NCBI GenBank assembly: GCA_018224485.1 | Contig: JAGTVE010000144.1 | Span: forward strand, 1-6,404 | Origin: Thioalkalivibrio sp. | Lineage (GTDB): Bacteria > Pseudomonadota > Gammaproteobacteria > Ectothiorhodospirales > Ectothiorhodospiraceae | Length of the DNA: 6,404 bases | Direction of reading: 5' to 3' | In this document: positions 1 to 4,986 of the stretch, piece after piece | Position numbering within the stretch: the first letter of the stretch is position 1 | Layout of the letters: each line of letters starts with the position of its first letter | Translations under genes and position numbers: made by a program | Notes under the pieces: generated by a model | Told to the model about the DNA's origin: nothing | Database searches by the model: none | The model's input: the letters and a program-made list of their open reading frames with translations, nothing else

Positions 1-46
1 GCCGTTGCGGCATGGTGTGCTCCTGGATTCCTGGCGGACGGGTTGT

Positions 47-82
47 TGGCTGGTGGGCCCGCTGCGCTTGGCCCACCCTACC
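47..82. repeat. REP-like palindrome, left copy
   Basis: GGTGGGCC (52-59) and GGCCCACC (70-77) form a perfect 8-bp stem around a 10-base loop, followed by CTAC. From memory, palindromes of the form GGTGGGC...GCCCACCCTAC are dispersed in many proteobacterial genomes as extragenic REP-like elements, and this one sits outside any gene, beyond the soxYZ terminator. The hairpin is seen directly; its membership of a dispersed family is inferred and depends on finding other copies in the genome. It is not a good terminator, because neither strand has a T-tract after the stem. Confidence 0.5.
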
Positions 83-111
83 GTGATCTCGCCGGCGCGC
101 TGTCGGCCAGA

Positions 112-131
112 CCAAATGCAGCGTACCCACC
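112..131 (-). repeat. Degenerate inverted copy of the REP-like half-site
   Basis: Read on the minus strand, these 20 bases match positions 52-71 of the plus strand at 16 of 20 positions, with shared blocks GGTGGG, CGCTGC and TTGG. The two copies are therefore head-to-head inverted, about 40 bases apart, as in a bacterial interspersed mosaic element (a REP pair). This copy lacks the second arm of the palindrome, so it is either decayed or a partial match. The identity is counted directly; the interpretation is inference. Confidence 0.35.
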
Positions 132-198
132 CAATGCCAACGGTTGCTCCAGCTGTATCGACTCTACTTCCCCCGGGACACTCGGGAAAAGCAGGCAC

Positions 199-223
199 AA
201 AAAAGCCGGGGACGTGCCCCGGC
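199..223 (-). terminator. Intrinsic terminator of soxYZ
   Basis: On the minus strand a 7-bp perfect GC stem (GCCGGGG / CCCCGGC, positions 223-217 and 211-205) closes a 5-base loop and is followed at once by six T residues (204-199). It lies 27 bases downstream of the soxZ stop codon, in the right orientation to end the soxYZ transcript. It is a textbook Rho-independent terminator. Confidence 0.92.
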
Positions 224-250
224 CTTGTTGGCCTTGGTGCCTCGGAAGGC

Positions 251-553
251 TCAGCCGACGGTGGTCTCGACGCTGTCGCTTTCACCCTTGTTGTCGGTCC
301 AGGAGAGCTTCAGGCTGTCGCCCGAGCTACCCTCGAACTGGAACTGGTAGAAGGGGTTGCGGGAGATCGTGGTGTTCCAGTAGGCCGTCATCACGGTGTT
401 CCCCTCACTCTCCGCCAGCACTGTCTGGATGTGGTGGGGCGGGATCGGGTTGCCGGCGCTGTCCTTGGCGGTGCCGGTTTCCATCGGATGGGTCATCAGG
501 GCACGTACGGTGACGATGCCGTCGCGTTCAGCGGCACGAATGCGAATGCTCAT
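251..553 (-). CDS. soxZ: Sulfur oxidation protein SoxZ
   Basis: SoxZ is the partner of SoxY in the SoxYZ carrier complex of the periplasmic thiosulfate oxidation (Sox) pathway. It is the scaffold subunit and does not itself carry the sulfur. The product has 100 residues, a usual SoxZ length, beginning MSIRIRA and containing the family-type stretches MTHPMETG (about 20-27) and NPFYQFQFEG (about 66-75); the fold is an all-beta, immunoglobulin-like domain. There is no signal peptide or Tat motif, which fits the accepted idea that SoxZ is exported in complex with Tat-targeted SoxY. The start is supported by GGAGG at 565-561, seven bases before the ATG. It lies 48 bases downstream of soxY on the same strand and is followed by a strong terminator, so the two form a bicistronic operon. 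SoxY immediately upstream makes the assignment secure. Confidence 0.95.
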   Translation of the reverse strand: MSIRIRAAERDGIVTVRALMTHPMETGTAKDSAGNPIPPHHIQTVLAESEGNTVMTAYWNTTISRNPFYQFQFEGSSGDSLKLSWTDNKGESDSVETTVG

Positions 554-560
554 TGTTCTA

Positions 561-565
561 CCTCC
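561..565 (-). promoter_or_regulatory. Ribosome binding site of soxZ
   Basis: GGAGG on the minus strand, seven bases upstream of the soxZ ATG (553-551), inside the 48-base gap after soxY. It gives soxZ its own translation start rather than relying on coupling to soxY. Confidence 0.85.
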
Positions 566-601
566 AGAGATTGGGAATGTCGGATCGGCTGTTCCAGCCG
601 C

Positions 602-1072
602 TTAGCCGCCGCAGCCACCGATGGTGACCTTCACTTCGCGGCTCGCCTGATACCAGGTGCCGTTCGACTTCACGGTCGCGACCACGTCGGAGGACTCACC
701 CATCTTGATGCGGGTGGCGAACATCGGCACGGCGCCAGCACCCAGGATGTACTGGGAGGTCAGCGGGGAGCCGTTCTCGACCACGAACAGGGCCATTTCG
801 CTCACGTCGGACAGGCCGGTCTCCACGGTCACCGGCACGACCATGCCGTTTTCCGCAATTTCCGGGGCGGTAATCTCGATATCGCCTTCCGCCAATTCGG
901 TGGTGCCGAGCGCAGCCTGCAGGGAGGCCTCATAGTCGCGGGTCTTGAAGACCTCGGCTGGGAAGGCGGCCAGGAGCTTGCTGGGAGCCAGCAGGCCAGC
1001 TCCAACGGCGACGCCGACGGTGCCGGCAGCCAGGCTTCCTTTCAGAAAGACACGGCGCTTATTGCTTGTCAT
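602..1072 (-). CDS. soxY: Sulfur carrier protein SoxY
   Basis: SoxY is the covalent sulfur carrier of the Sox system: intermediates are bound to a cysteine on a flexible C-terminal arm that visits SoxXA and SoxB (and SoxCD where present). The product has 156 residues. The N-terminus holds a twin-arginine signal, KRRVFLK at about residues 5-11, then a hydrophobic segment rich in Ala, Gly and Val up to about residue 36, so export is by the Tat route. The protein ends in GGCGG with Cys154 as the carrier residue, the diagnostic SoxY motif, intact here. AGGAG at 1083-1079, six bases before the ATG, supports the start. soxZ follows after 48 bases. No soxXA, soxB or soxCD is present in the window; in Allochromatium-type sulfur oxidizers soxYZ also stands apart from the other sox genes. 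Tat motif, tail motif and partner gene agree, so confidence is high. Confidence 0.97.
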   Translation of the reverse strand: MTSNKRRVFLKGSLAAGTVGVAVGAGLLAPSKLLAAFPAEVFKTRDYEASLQAALGTTELAEGDIEITAPEIAENGMVVPVTVETGLSDVSEMALFVVENGSPLTSQYILGAGAVPMFATRIKMGESSDVVATVKSNGTWYQASREVKVTIGGCGG

Positions 1073-1078
1073 GGAGTT

Positions 1079-1086
1079 CTCCTCTC
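1079..1086 (-). promoter_or_regulatory. Ribosome binding site of soxY
   Basis: GAGAGGAG on the minus strand, ending six bases before the soxY ATG (1072-1070). It is a strong Shine-Dalgarno sequence that fixes this start just ahead of the twin-arginine signal peptide. Confidence 0.85.
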
Positions 1087-1346
1087 ATCTTTGGTTCGGT
1101 CCGGATCGTCCGGGGCGTCGGGATGGAAACGCCTGTGGTACGGACGGGGCTTCAGACAAATCTATTCCAACAGTGGTTCAGCAAAAACCCGCAGTCGCGA
1201 CCCGCCGGGCGGCGCCGGGACGCGCCTGCACGCCACCAACTGGTAGCGAACCATGGAGTCTAGACCATACTGGAGGGGGTATGCGAGATGCAGCGCCCCG
1301 CACTCCCATTTACACTAGCAGCAAGAATCCCGTTGCGCCCGCCACC
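1087..1346. other. Divergent intergenic region between soxYZ and the lptM-lysA operon
   Basis: This stretch must hold promoters for soxYZ (minus) and for lptM onward (plus). It contains the least GC-rich block nearby (about 1151-1187), with a near direct repeat TTCAGACAAA (1151) / TTCAGCAAAA (1177), and a small inverted repeat CCGGA-TCG-TCCGG (1101-1113) in the presumed soxY leader. For the plus strand, TACACT at 1311-1316, inside ATTTACACT, is a possible -10 box, but no good -35 box lies at the right distance. For the minus strand I found no hexamer pair I would defend. A strong Shine-Dalgarno-like run, GGAGGGGG, lies at 1272-1279. Confidence 0.5.
1311..1316 (+). promoter_or_regulatory. Possible -10 box for lptM-lysA
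   Basis: TACACT matches four of six bases of the TATAAT consensus, and the start site would fall some 20 to 25 bases before the lptM ATG at 1347. No convincing -35 element is seen 16-18 bases upstream. The call is tentative; if right, it rules out an lptM start at 1281. Confidence 0.25.
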
Positions 1347-1475
1347 ATGCCCTGCAAAGCCCAGCTCGTCTTCGTCGTCCTGATCGTGATCCTCGGGTCC
1401 ATGCAGATCCTTGCGAGCTGTGGTCAGAAGGGCGACCTGTACCTGCCGGAGGATGCCCCCGAGGAGCGCCGCTGA
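1347..1475 (+). CDS. lptM: Short LptM/YifL-type lipoprotein
   Basis: This is a 42-residue lipoprotein. A short N-terminus with one Lys is followed by a strongly hydrophobic stretch (residues 7-18) and a lipobox LASC with the lipidated cysteine at position 25. The mature part is only 18 residues and starts CGQKGDLYLP, close to the CGLKGPLYFP core of Escherichia coli LptM (YifL). LptM is reported to assist assembly and disulfide maturation of the LptDE translocon that delivers lipopolysaccharide to the outer membrane. The E. coli protein is 67 residues, so the variable tail is nearly absent here. The stop overlaps the lysA start (TGATG), and in many gammaproteobacteria this gene precedes lysA or dapF. 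The start is uncertain: the ATG at 1347 gives a normal signal peptide but has no clear ribosome site. An in-frame ATG at 1281 would add 22 non-hydrophobic residues and is too close to its Shine-Dalgarno run. Confidence 0.82.
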   Translation: MPCKAQLVFVVLIVILGSMQILASCGQKGDLYLPEDAPEERR

Positions 1476-2728
1476 TGGACCATTTCGCGCTGCACAACAA
1501 CGTGCTGCACTGCGAGGGCGTGGCACTGGATACGCTGGTCGAAGTGGTCGGGACGCCTGCCTACGTCTATTCCCGTGCCACGCTGACCCGTCACTACCGG
1601 GCCTTCACTACCGCCCTGGAGGACATTCCGCACCGCGTCTGCTTCGCGGTGAAGGCCAATTCCAGCCTCGCGGTGCTCAACGTGCTCGCCCGCCTGGGTT
1701 CGGGGTTCGACATCGTCTCCGGCGGCGAACTCGAGCGCGTGCTGCGCGCTGGCGGGTCGCCGGGCGGGATCGTCTTCTCCGGCGTCGGCAAGACCGCGGA
1801 CGAGATGCGGCGTGCGCTCCGGGTGGGGATCCACTGCTTCAACATCGAATCCGGATCCGAGCTCGGGCTGTTGAACCGCGTGGCCGGGGAGCTGGAGCTG
1901 CGCGCGCCGATCTCGATCCGGGTCAACCCGGACGTCGATGCCGAGACGCATCCCTACATCGCCACCGGTCTGCGCGAGAACAAGTTCGGCGTGGACGTGG
2001 ATGCGGCGCTGGCGCTCTATCGCGAGGCGGCTGCGCTGCCCAATGTGGCGATCCGCGGGGTCGGCTTCCACATCGGGTCGCAGCTGACCCGCCTGACACC
2101 CTTCACCAACGCGCTGGAGCGTGTCCTCGCGCTCGCCGAACACCTGCGCGCGGAGGGGATCGCGCTGGAGCACATCGATGTGGGCGGCGGTCTTGGCGTC
2201 CGCTACCGGGACGAGACGCCGCCGGAACCGGCCGACTATGCCGCCGCGCTGAAGCAGGTGCTCGCGGGCCGGGACCTGAAGGTGATGCTGGAGCCGGGGC
2301 GCGCGATTGCGGCGAACGCCGGCATCTTCCTCACCCGTGTGGAGTTCCTGAAGCACACCGACCACAAGGACTTCGCGATCGTGGACGGGGCGATGAACGA
2401 CCTGATCCGTCCTGCGCTGTACGGCGCCTGGCAGGAGATCGTGCCGGTCCGGCCGCGCGGCGGACCCGGCCGGGTCTATGACGTGGTCGGCCCGGTCTGC
2501 GAGACCGGCGACTTCCTGGGCCGCGAGCGGGAGCTGACGCTGGCCGAGGGGGATCTGCTGGCGGTGCGTTCCGCCGGCGCCTACGGCTTCGTGATGGCCG
2601 GAAACTACAACAGCCGCCCCAGGCCGCCCGAGGTGATGGTGGATGGCGACCGTTTCCAGATCGTGAACCGGCGCGAGCAGGTGGATCACCTGATGATGCG
2701 CGAGAGCATGCTTCCGGTGGATGCCTGA
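1475..2728 (+). CDS. lysA: Diaminopimelate decarboxylase
   Basis: LysA is a PLP-dependent decarboxylase that converts meso-diaminopimelate to L-lysine and CO2, the last step of the DAP pathway, in the cytoplasm. The 417-residue product has the usual family length and all expected motifs of the fold-type III barrel: Lys60 in FAVKANSS forms the PLP Schiff base, HIGSQ is at 199-203, the phosphate-binding GGGLG at 237-241, and EPGR at 273-276. The C-terminal beta domain has CETGD (342-346), contributing the cysteine that completes the active site across the dimer, and AGAYGFVMAGNYNSRPRP (367-384). The start overlaps the lptM stop and has GAGGAG at 1461-1466, eight bases upstream. The stop overlaps the next start, again as TGATG. 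Its substrate is the product of DapF, encoded two genes downstream, so the operon groups consecutive steps at the lysine/cell-wall branch point. Confidence 0.98.
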   Translation: MDHFALHNNVLHCEGVALDTLVEVVGTPAYVYSRATLTRHYRAFTTALEDIPHRVCFAVKANSSLAVLNVLARLGSGFDIVSGGELERVLRAGGSPGGIVFSGVGKTADEMRRALRVGIHCFNIESGSELGLLNRVAGELELRAPISIRVNPDVDAETHPYIATGLRENKFGVDVDAALALYREAAALPNVAIRGVGFHIGSQLTRLTPFTNALERVLALAEHLRAEGIALEHIDVGGGLGVRYRDETPPEPADYAAALKQVLAGRDLKVMLEPGRAIAANAGIFLTRVEFLKHTDHKDFAIVDGAMNDLIRPALYGAWQEIVPVRPRGGPGRVYDVVGPVCETGDFLGRERELTLAEGDLLAVRSAGAYGFVMAGNYNSRPRPPEVMVDGDRFQIVNRREQVDHLMMRESMLPVDA

Positions 2729-3387
2729 TGGAACGGCGGCCCGAACCAGAGCTGATGCTGGGGGAGGAGCAGGCCCGCGCCTATGCGCAGGCAGACTTCA
2801 GCGAGCCGCACGAGCACTTCGTGGATCTGTTCGCCGAGCGTTTCCCGGAGCCCGTCAGCGGGATGGTATTGGATCTCGGCTGCGGTCCCGGGGACGTGAG
2901 CCTGCGCTTCGCGGCGCGCTACCCCGCCTGCCGGGTCGACGGGATCGACGGATCGCCGGCGATGCTGGCCGCGGGCGCGGAGCCGTGCCGCCGTCACCCT
3001 GCCGGGCCCCGGGTCAGACTGGCCCCGGGGCTGCTGCCCGAGGCCAGCGGTCCCGCGGTGCCCTATGGCACGATCATCAGCAACAGCCTGCTGCATCACC
3101 TTCACGATCCGCGGGTCCTCTGGGCGGTGATCCTCCGTGACGGCGCGCCGGGAGCCCGTGTATTCGTGATGGACCTGTGCCGCCCCGACTCGCCGGAGCA
3201 GGCCGGGGCCCTGGTCGCCGAGTACGCGGATGGGGAACCCGAGGTGCTGAGACGCGACTTCGAACACTCGCTCTACGCCGCGTTCACGCCGGACGAGGTG
3301 CGCGACCAGTTGCGGGAGGCGGGGCTCGACGCCTTCCGCGTGGAACAGGTCAGCGACCGGCATCTGCTGGTCTGGGGGCACCTGTGA
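2728..3387 (+). CDS. Class I SAM-dependent methyltransferase, substrate unknown
   Basis: This is a 219-residue soluble protein with one Rossmann-type methyltransferase domain. Motif I, VLDLGCGPGD, lies at 47-56 and binds S-adenosylmethionine. The acidic residue of motif II is Asp74 in GIDGS. SNSLLHHLHD (118-127) is the motif IV/post-IV region, of the kind seen in small-molecule methyltransferases rather than DNA methylases (no DPPY-type box), and FVMDLCRP (146-153) continues the fold. The N-terminus EPELM (6-10) with ADFSEPH (22-28), and the C-terminus SDRHLLVWG (209-217), look like family-specific signatures. I recall similar uncharacterised proteins in other proteobacteria, without a known function. 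The ATG overlaps the lysA stop (TGATG), so translation is probably coupled to lysA. Nothing in the sequence reveals the substrate. Its place between lysA and dapF may reflect a link to lysine/DAP metabolism or only shared expression. Confidence 0.88.
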   Translation: MERRPEPELMLGEEQARAYAQADFSEPHEHFVDLFAERFPEPVSGMVLDLGCGPGDVSLRFAARYPACRVDGIDGSPAMLAAGAEPCRRHPAGPRVRLAPGLLPEASGPAVPYGTIISNSLLHHLHDPRVLWAVILRDGAPGARVFVMDLCRPDSPEQAGALVAEYADGEPEVLRRDFEHSLYAAFTPDEVRDQLREAGLDAFRVEQVSDRHLLVWGHL

Positions 3388-3460
3388 GCCCCGCCCCCTG
3401 GGCGCCGCGATGACGGATCCCGGGCGCGCCCCTCCGGCGGTGGGGGCGGGCCTGAGGGGC
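3388..3460 (+). other. GC-rich spacer with inverted repeats before dapF
   Basis: This is the only substantial gap inside the operon, 73 bases. CCCGCCCCC (3390-3398) can pair perfectly with GGGGGCGGG (3442-3450), and a 10-base perfect palindrome GGGCGCGCCC lies between them (3422-3431). No T-tract follows, so it is not an intrinsic terminator. GAGGGG at 3454-3459 directly precedes the dapF ATG. The arms lie just upstream of that ribosome site, so folding could influence dapF translation, but such pairings also arise easily in very GC-rich sequence. Confidence 0.35.
3454..3459 (+). promoter_or_regulatory. Ribosome binding site deciding the dapF start
   Basis: GAGGGG ends one base before the ATG at 3461; its GAGG core leaves three bases. 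The spacing is short but it is the only purine-rich site nearby, and it favours this start over the ATG at 3410, in agreement with the conserved DapF N-terminus. Confidence 0.5.
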
Positions 3461-4291
3461 ATGGCCTTTGCGAAGATGCACGGGCTGGGCAACGACTTCG
3501 TGATGATTGACGCTGTGCGTCAGCAGGTCGACCTGAGCCCGGACGACGTGCGCTTCCTGGCCGACCGCCACTTCGGCGTGGGCTGCGATCAGGTGCTGCT
3601 GGTCGAGCCACCCTCCGACCCGGCCGCGGCGTTGTTCCGCTACCGGATCTACAACGCGGACGGCGGCGAGGTGGAACAGTGCGGCAATGGTGCGCGCTGT
3701 TTCGCGGTCTTCGTGCGCGAGCAGGGGCTGACGCAGGCGGACACCATCGCGGTGGAGACGCGCGCCGGCCCGATCGTGCTGCAGGTGGAGCCGGACGGGC
3801 AGGTCCGGGTGGACATGGGCCGGCCGTGTTTCGAGCCCGCGGAGATCCCCTTCCTCGCGGAGGCGGCAGCCGAAGAATATGCCCTCGACGTGGACGGCAC
3901 GACACTCGGCATCGGAGCGGTCTCGATGGGCAATCCGCACGCGGTGATCCTGGTCGACGACGTCCGCACCGCCGCAGTGAGCCAGCTCGGTCCGCTGATC
4001 GAGCACCATCCGCGGTTTCCGAACCGCGTGAACGCCGGTTTCGCGGCCATTCGCGGGCGCGGGGACATCGACCTGCGGGTGCACGAACGCGGCGTCGGCG
4101 AGACGCTGGCCTGTGGCACCGGCGCCTGTGCGGCGATGGCCGTCGCACGCCGTCGGGGGCTGGTCGATGCGCGGGCGCGGGTCCATCTGCCCGGCGGGAG
4201 CCTTGTGCTAAGCTGGTCCGGCCTGGCTACGGATCCCCTCTGGATGACCGGCCCGGCCACCACCGTATTCCAGGGTCGAATCAAGCCATGA
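3461..4291 (+). CDS. dapF: Diaminopimelate epimerase
   Basis: DapF interconverts LL- and meso-diaminopimelate by a cofactor-free two-base mechanism; meso-DAP then serves peptidoglycan synthesis and LysA. From the ATG at 3461 the product is 276 residues, against 274 in Escherichia coli, and begins MAFAKMHGLGNDF as in the family. The two catalytic cysteines are Cys74 in NADGGEVEQCGNGARC and Cys218 in GVGETLACGTGACAA, each within its conserved loop, and MGNPHAV is at 156-162. The protein is a pseudo-symmetric two-domain epimerase. An upstream in-frame ATG at 3410 would add 17 residues rich in Pro, Gly and Ala before the conserved start and has no good ribosome site, whereas GAGGGG lies just before 3461. 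The stop overlaps the next gene's start (ATGA). Confidence 0.98.
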   Translation: MAFAKMHGLGNDFVMIDAVRQQVDLSPDDVRFLADRHFGVGCDQVLLVEPPSDPAAALFRYRIYNADGGEVEQCGNGARCFAVFVREQGLTQADTIAVETRAGPIVLQVEPDGQVRVDMGRPCFEPAEIPFLAEAAAEEYALDVDGTTLGIGAVSMGNPHAVILVDDVRTAAVSQLGPLIEHHPRFPNRVNAGFAAIRGRGDIDLRVHERGVGETLACGTGACAAMAVARRRGLVDARARVHLPGGSLVLSWSGLATDPLWMTGPATTVFQGRIKP

Positions 4292-4986
4292 CTGCCAGTT
4301 CTCCGCGCACCGAACCCGATTTTCCCACCGAGGACGCCGTCGAGGCCTTCCTGCGCGAGCATCCCGATTTCTTCGAGCGTCACCTGTCGCTGCTTGACGT
4401 GCTGTGCCTGCCCCATCCCGCGGGTGGCTCGGTGTCGCTGATCGAGCGCCAGGTCTCGCTGCTGCGGGACAAGAACCGCTACCTCGAGCAGCGCATGGCC
4501 GAACTGGTCGAACGCGCCCGGGAGAACGAGCGCATGGGTCTGCACCTGCACCGGCTGGCGCGCACGCTGATGCACGCCGAGGGTCTGGACGCGGTCCTGG
4601 CACTTACCCAGGAGGCGCTGCGCGACGAGCTGAAGGCCGAGCTGGTCAGTATCCGTCTGGCGGCGCAGGACAGCAGCGATCTGCACCGCCTCCCGCCGGT
4701 GGAACTCGAGCAGTTCGAGGAGCTGTTCGCGCGCGGCCGGGCGGTGTGCGGACGCCTACCGCGTACGGCACTCGAGGCGCTGTTCGGCGACGATGCTGCC
4801 GGCATCGGCTCGGCGATCCTGATGCCGCTGTTGGTCGATGGCCGCAAGATCGGGGTCCTCGGGCTCGGCAGCCGGTCGCCCGAGCGCTTTCTCCCCGACA
4901 TGGGCACCTATTTCGTCACCCACCTGGGTGAATTGCTGGCCGAGGCCATCTGTTGTCATGACGCCCGCTGCTGCGCCACCGGGTAG
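4288..4986 (+). CDS. DUF484 family protein
   Basis: This 232-residue protein resembles the DUF484 family, which commonly lies between dapF and xerC in gammaproteobacteria (yigA occupies this place in Escherichia coli). The N-terminal part has VEAFLREHPDFFERHLSLL (18-36), a segment typical of the family, then SLIERQVSLLRDKNRYLEQR (50-69), which begins a charged helix likely to form a coiled coil to about residue 95. Residues 100-222 look like a GAF-type sensory or ligand domain, ending FLPDMGTYFVTHLGELLAEA (201-220). There is no signal peptide or membrane segment, so it is cytoplasmic. The biochemical role is not established. The start overlaps the dapF stop by ATGA, and the end overlaps the xerC start by 29 bases. 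The C-terminus is unusually cysteine-rich (four Cys between 222 and 229), on a non-conserved tail. Confidence 0.9.
   Translation: MTASSPRTEPDFPTEDAVEAFLREHPDFFERHLSLLDVLCLPHPAGGSVSLIERQVSLLRDKNRYLEQRMAELVERARENERMGLHLHRLARTLMHAEGLDAVLALTQEALRDELKAELVSIRLAAQDSSDLHRLPPVELEQFEELFARGRAVCGRLPRTALEALFGDDAAGIGSAILMPLLVDGRKIGVLGLGSRSPERFLPDMGTYFVTHLGELLAEAICCHDARCCATG

Noticed and set aside
168..188. TTCCC / GGGAA short inverted repeat on the plus strand
   Set aside because: The stem is only 5 bp with an 11-base loop and no T-tract; it is probably chance, next to the much clearer minus-strand terminator.
5..1246. Plus-strand open frame of 413 codons across the sox region
   Set aside because: It is antisense to soxY and soxZ, which have strong family motifs, ribosome sites and a terminator. 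Its translation shows no recognisable domain; long antisense frames are common at this GC content.
1266..1271. CATACT as a -10 box for lptM
   Set aside because: The region 16-18 bases upstream (GTAGCG) does not resemble a -35 box.
1424..2689. Minus-strand open frame of 421 codons opposite lysA
   Set aside because: It lies almost wholly antisense to lysA, which has every catalytic motif. The translation is His/Arg/Gly-rich with no recognisable fold, a codon-position shadow.
3410..3460. Upstream ATG for dapF adding 17 residues
   Set aside because: The added residues are low-complexity and precede the conserved MAFAKMHGLGNDF start. A ribosome site is present only before 3461, and that start gives the usual family length.
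3649..4686. Minus-strand open frame of 345 codons opposite dapF and the DUF484 gene
   Set aside because: It spans two unrelated conserved genes and their junction on the other strand and shows no family motif.
4838..4957. Upstream start for xerC adding 40 residues
   Set aside because: It would overlap the conserved end of the DUF484 gene by about 150 bases and encodes no recombinase-like sequence; XerC is already longer than usual from 4958.
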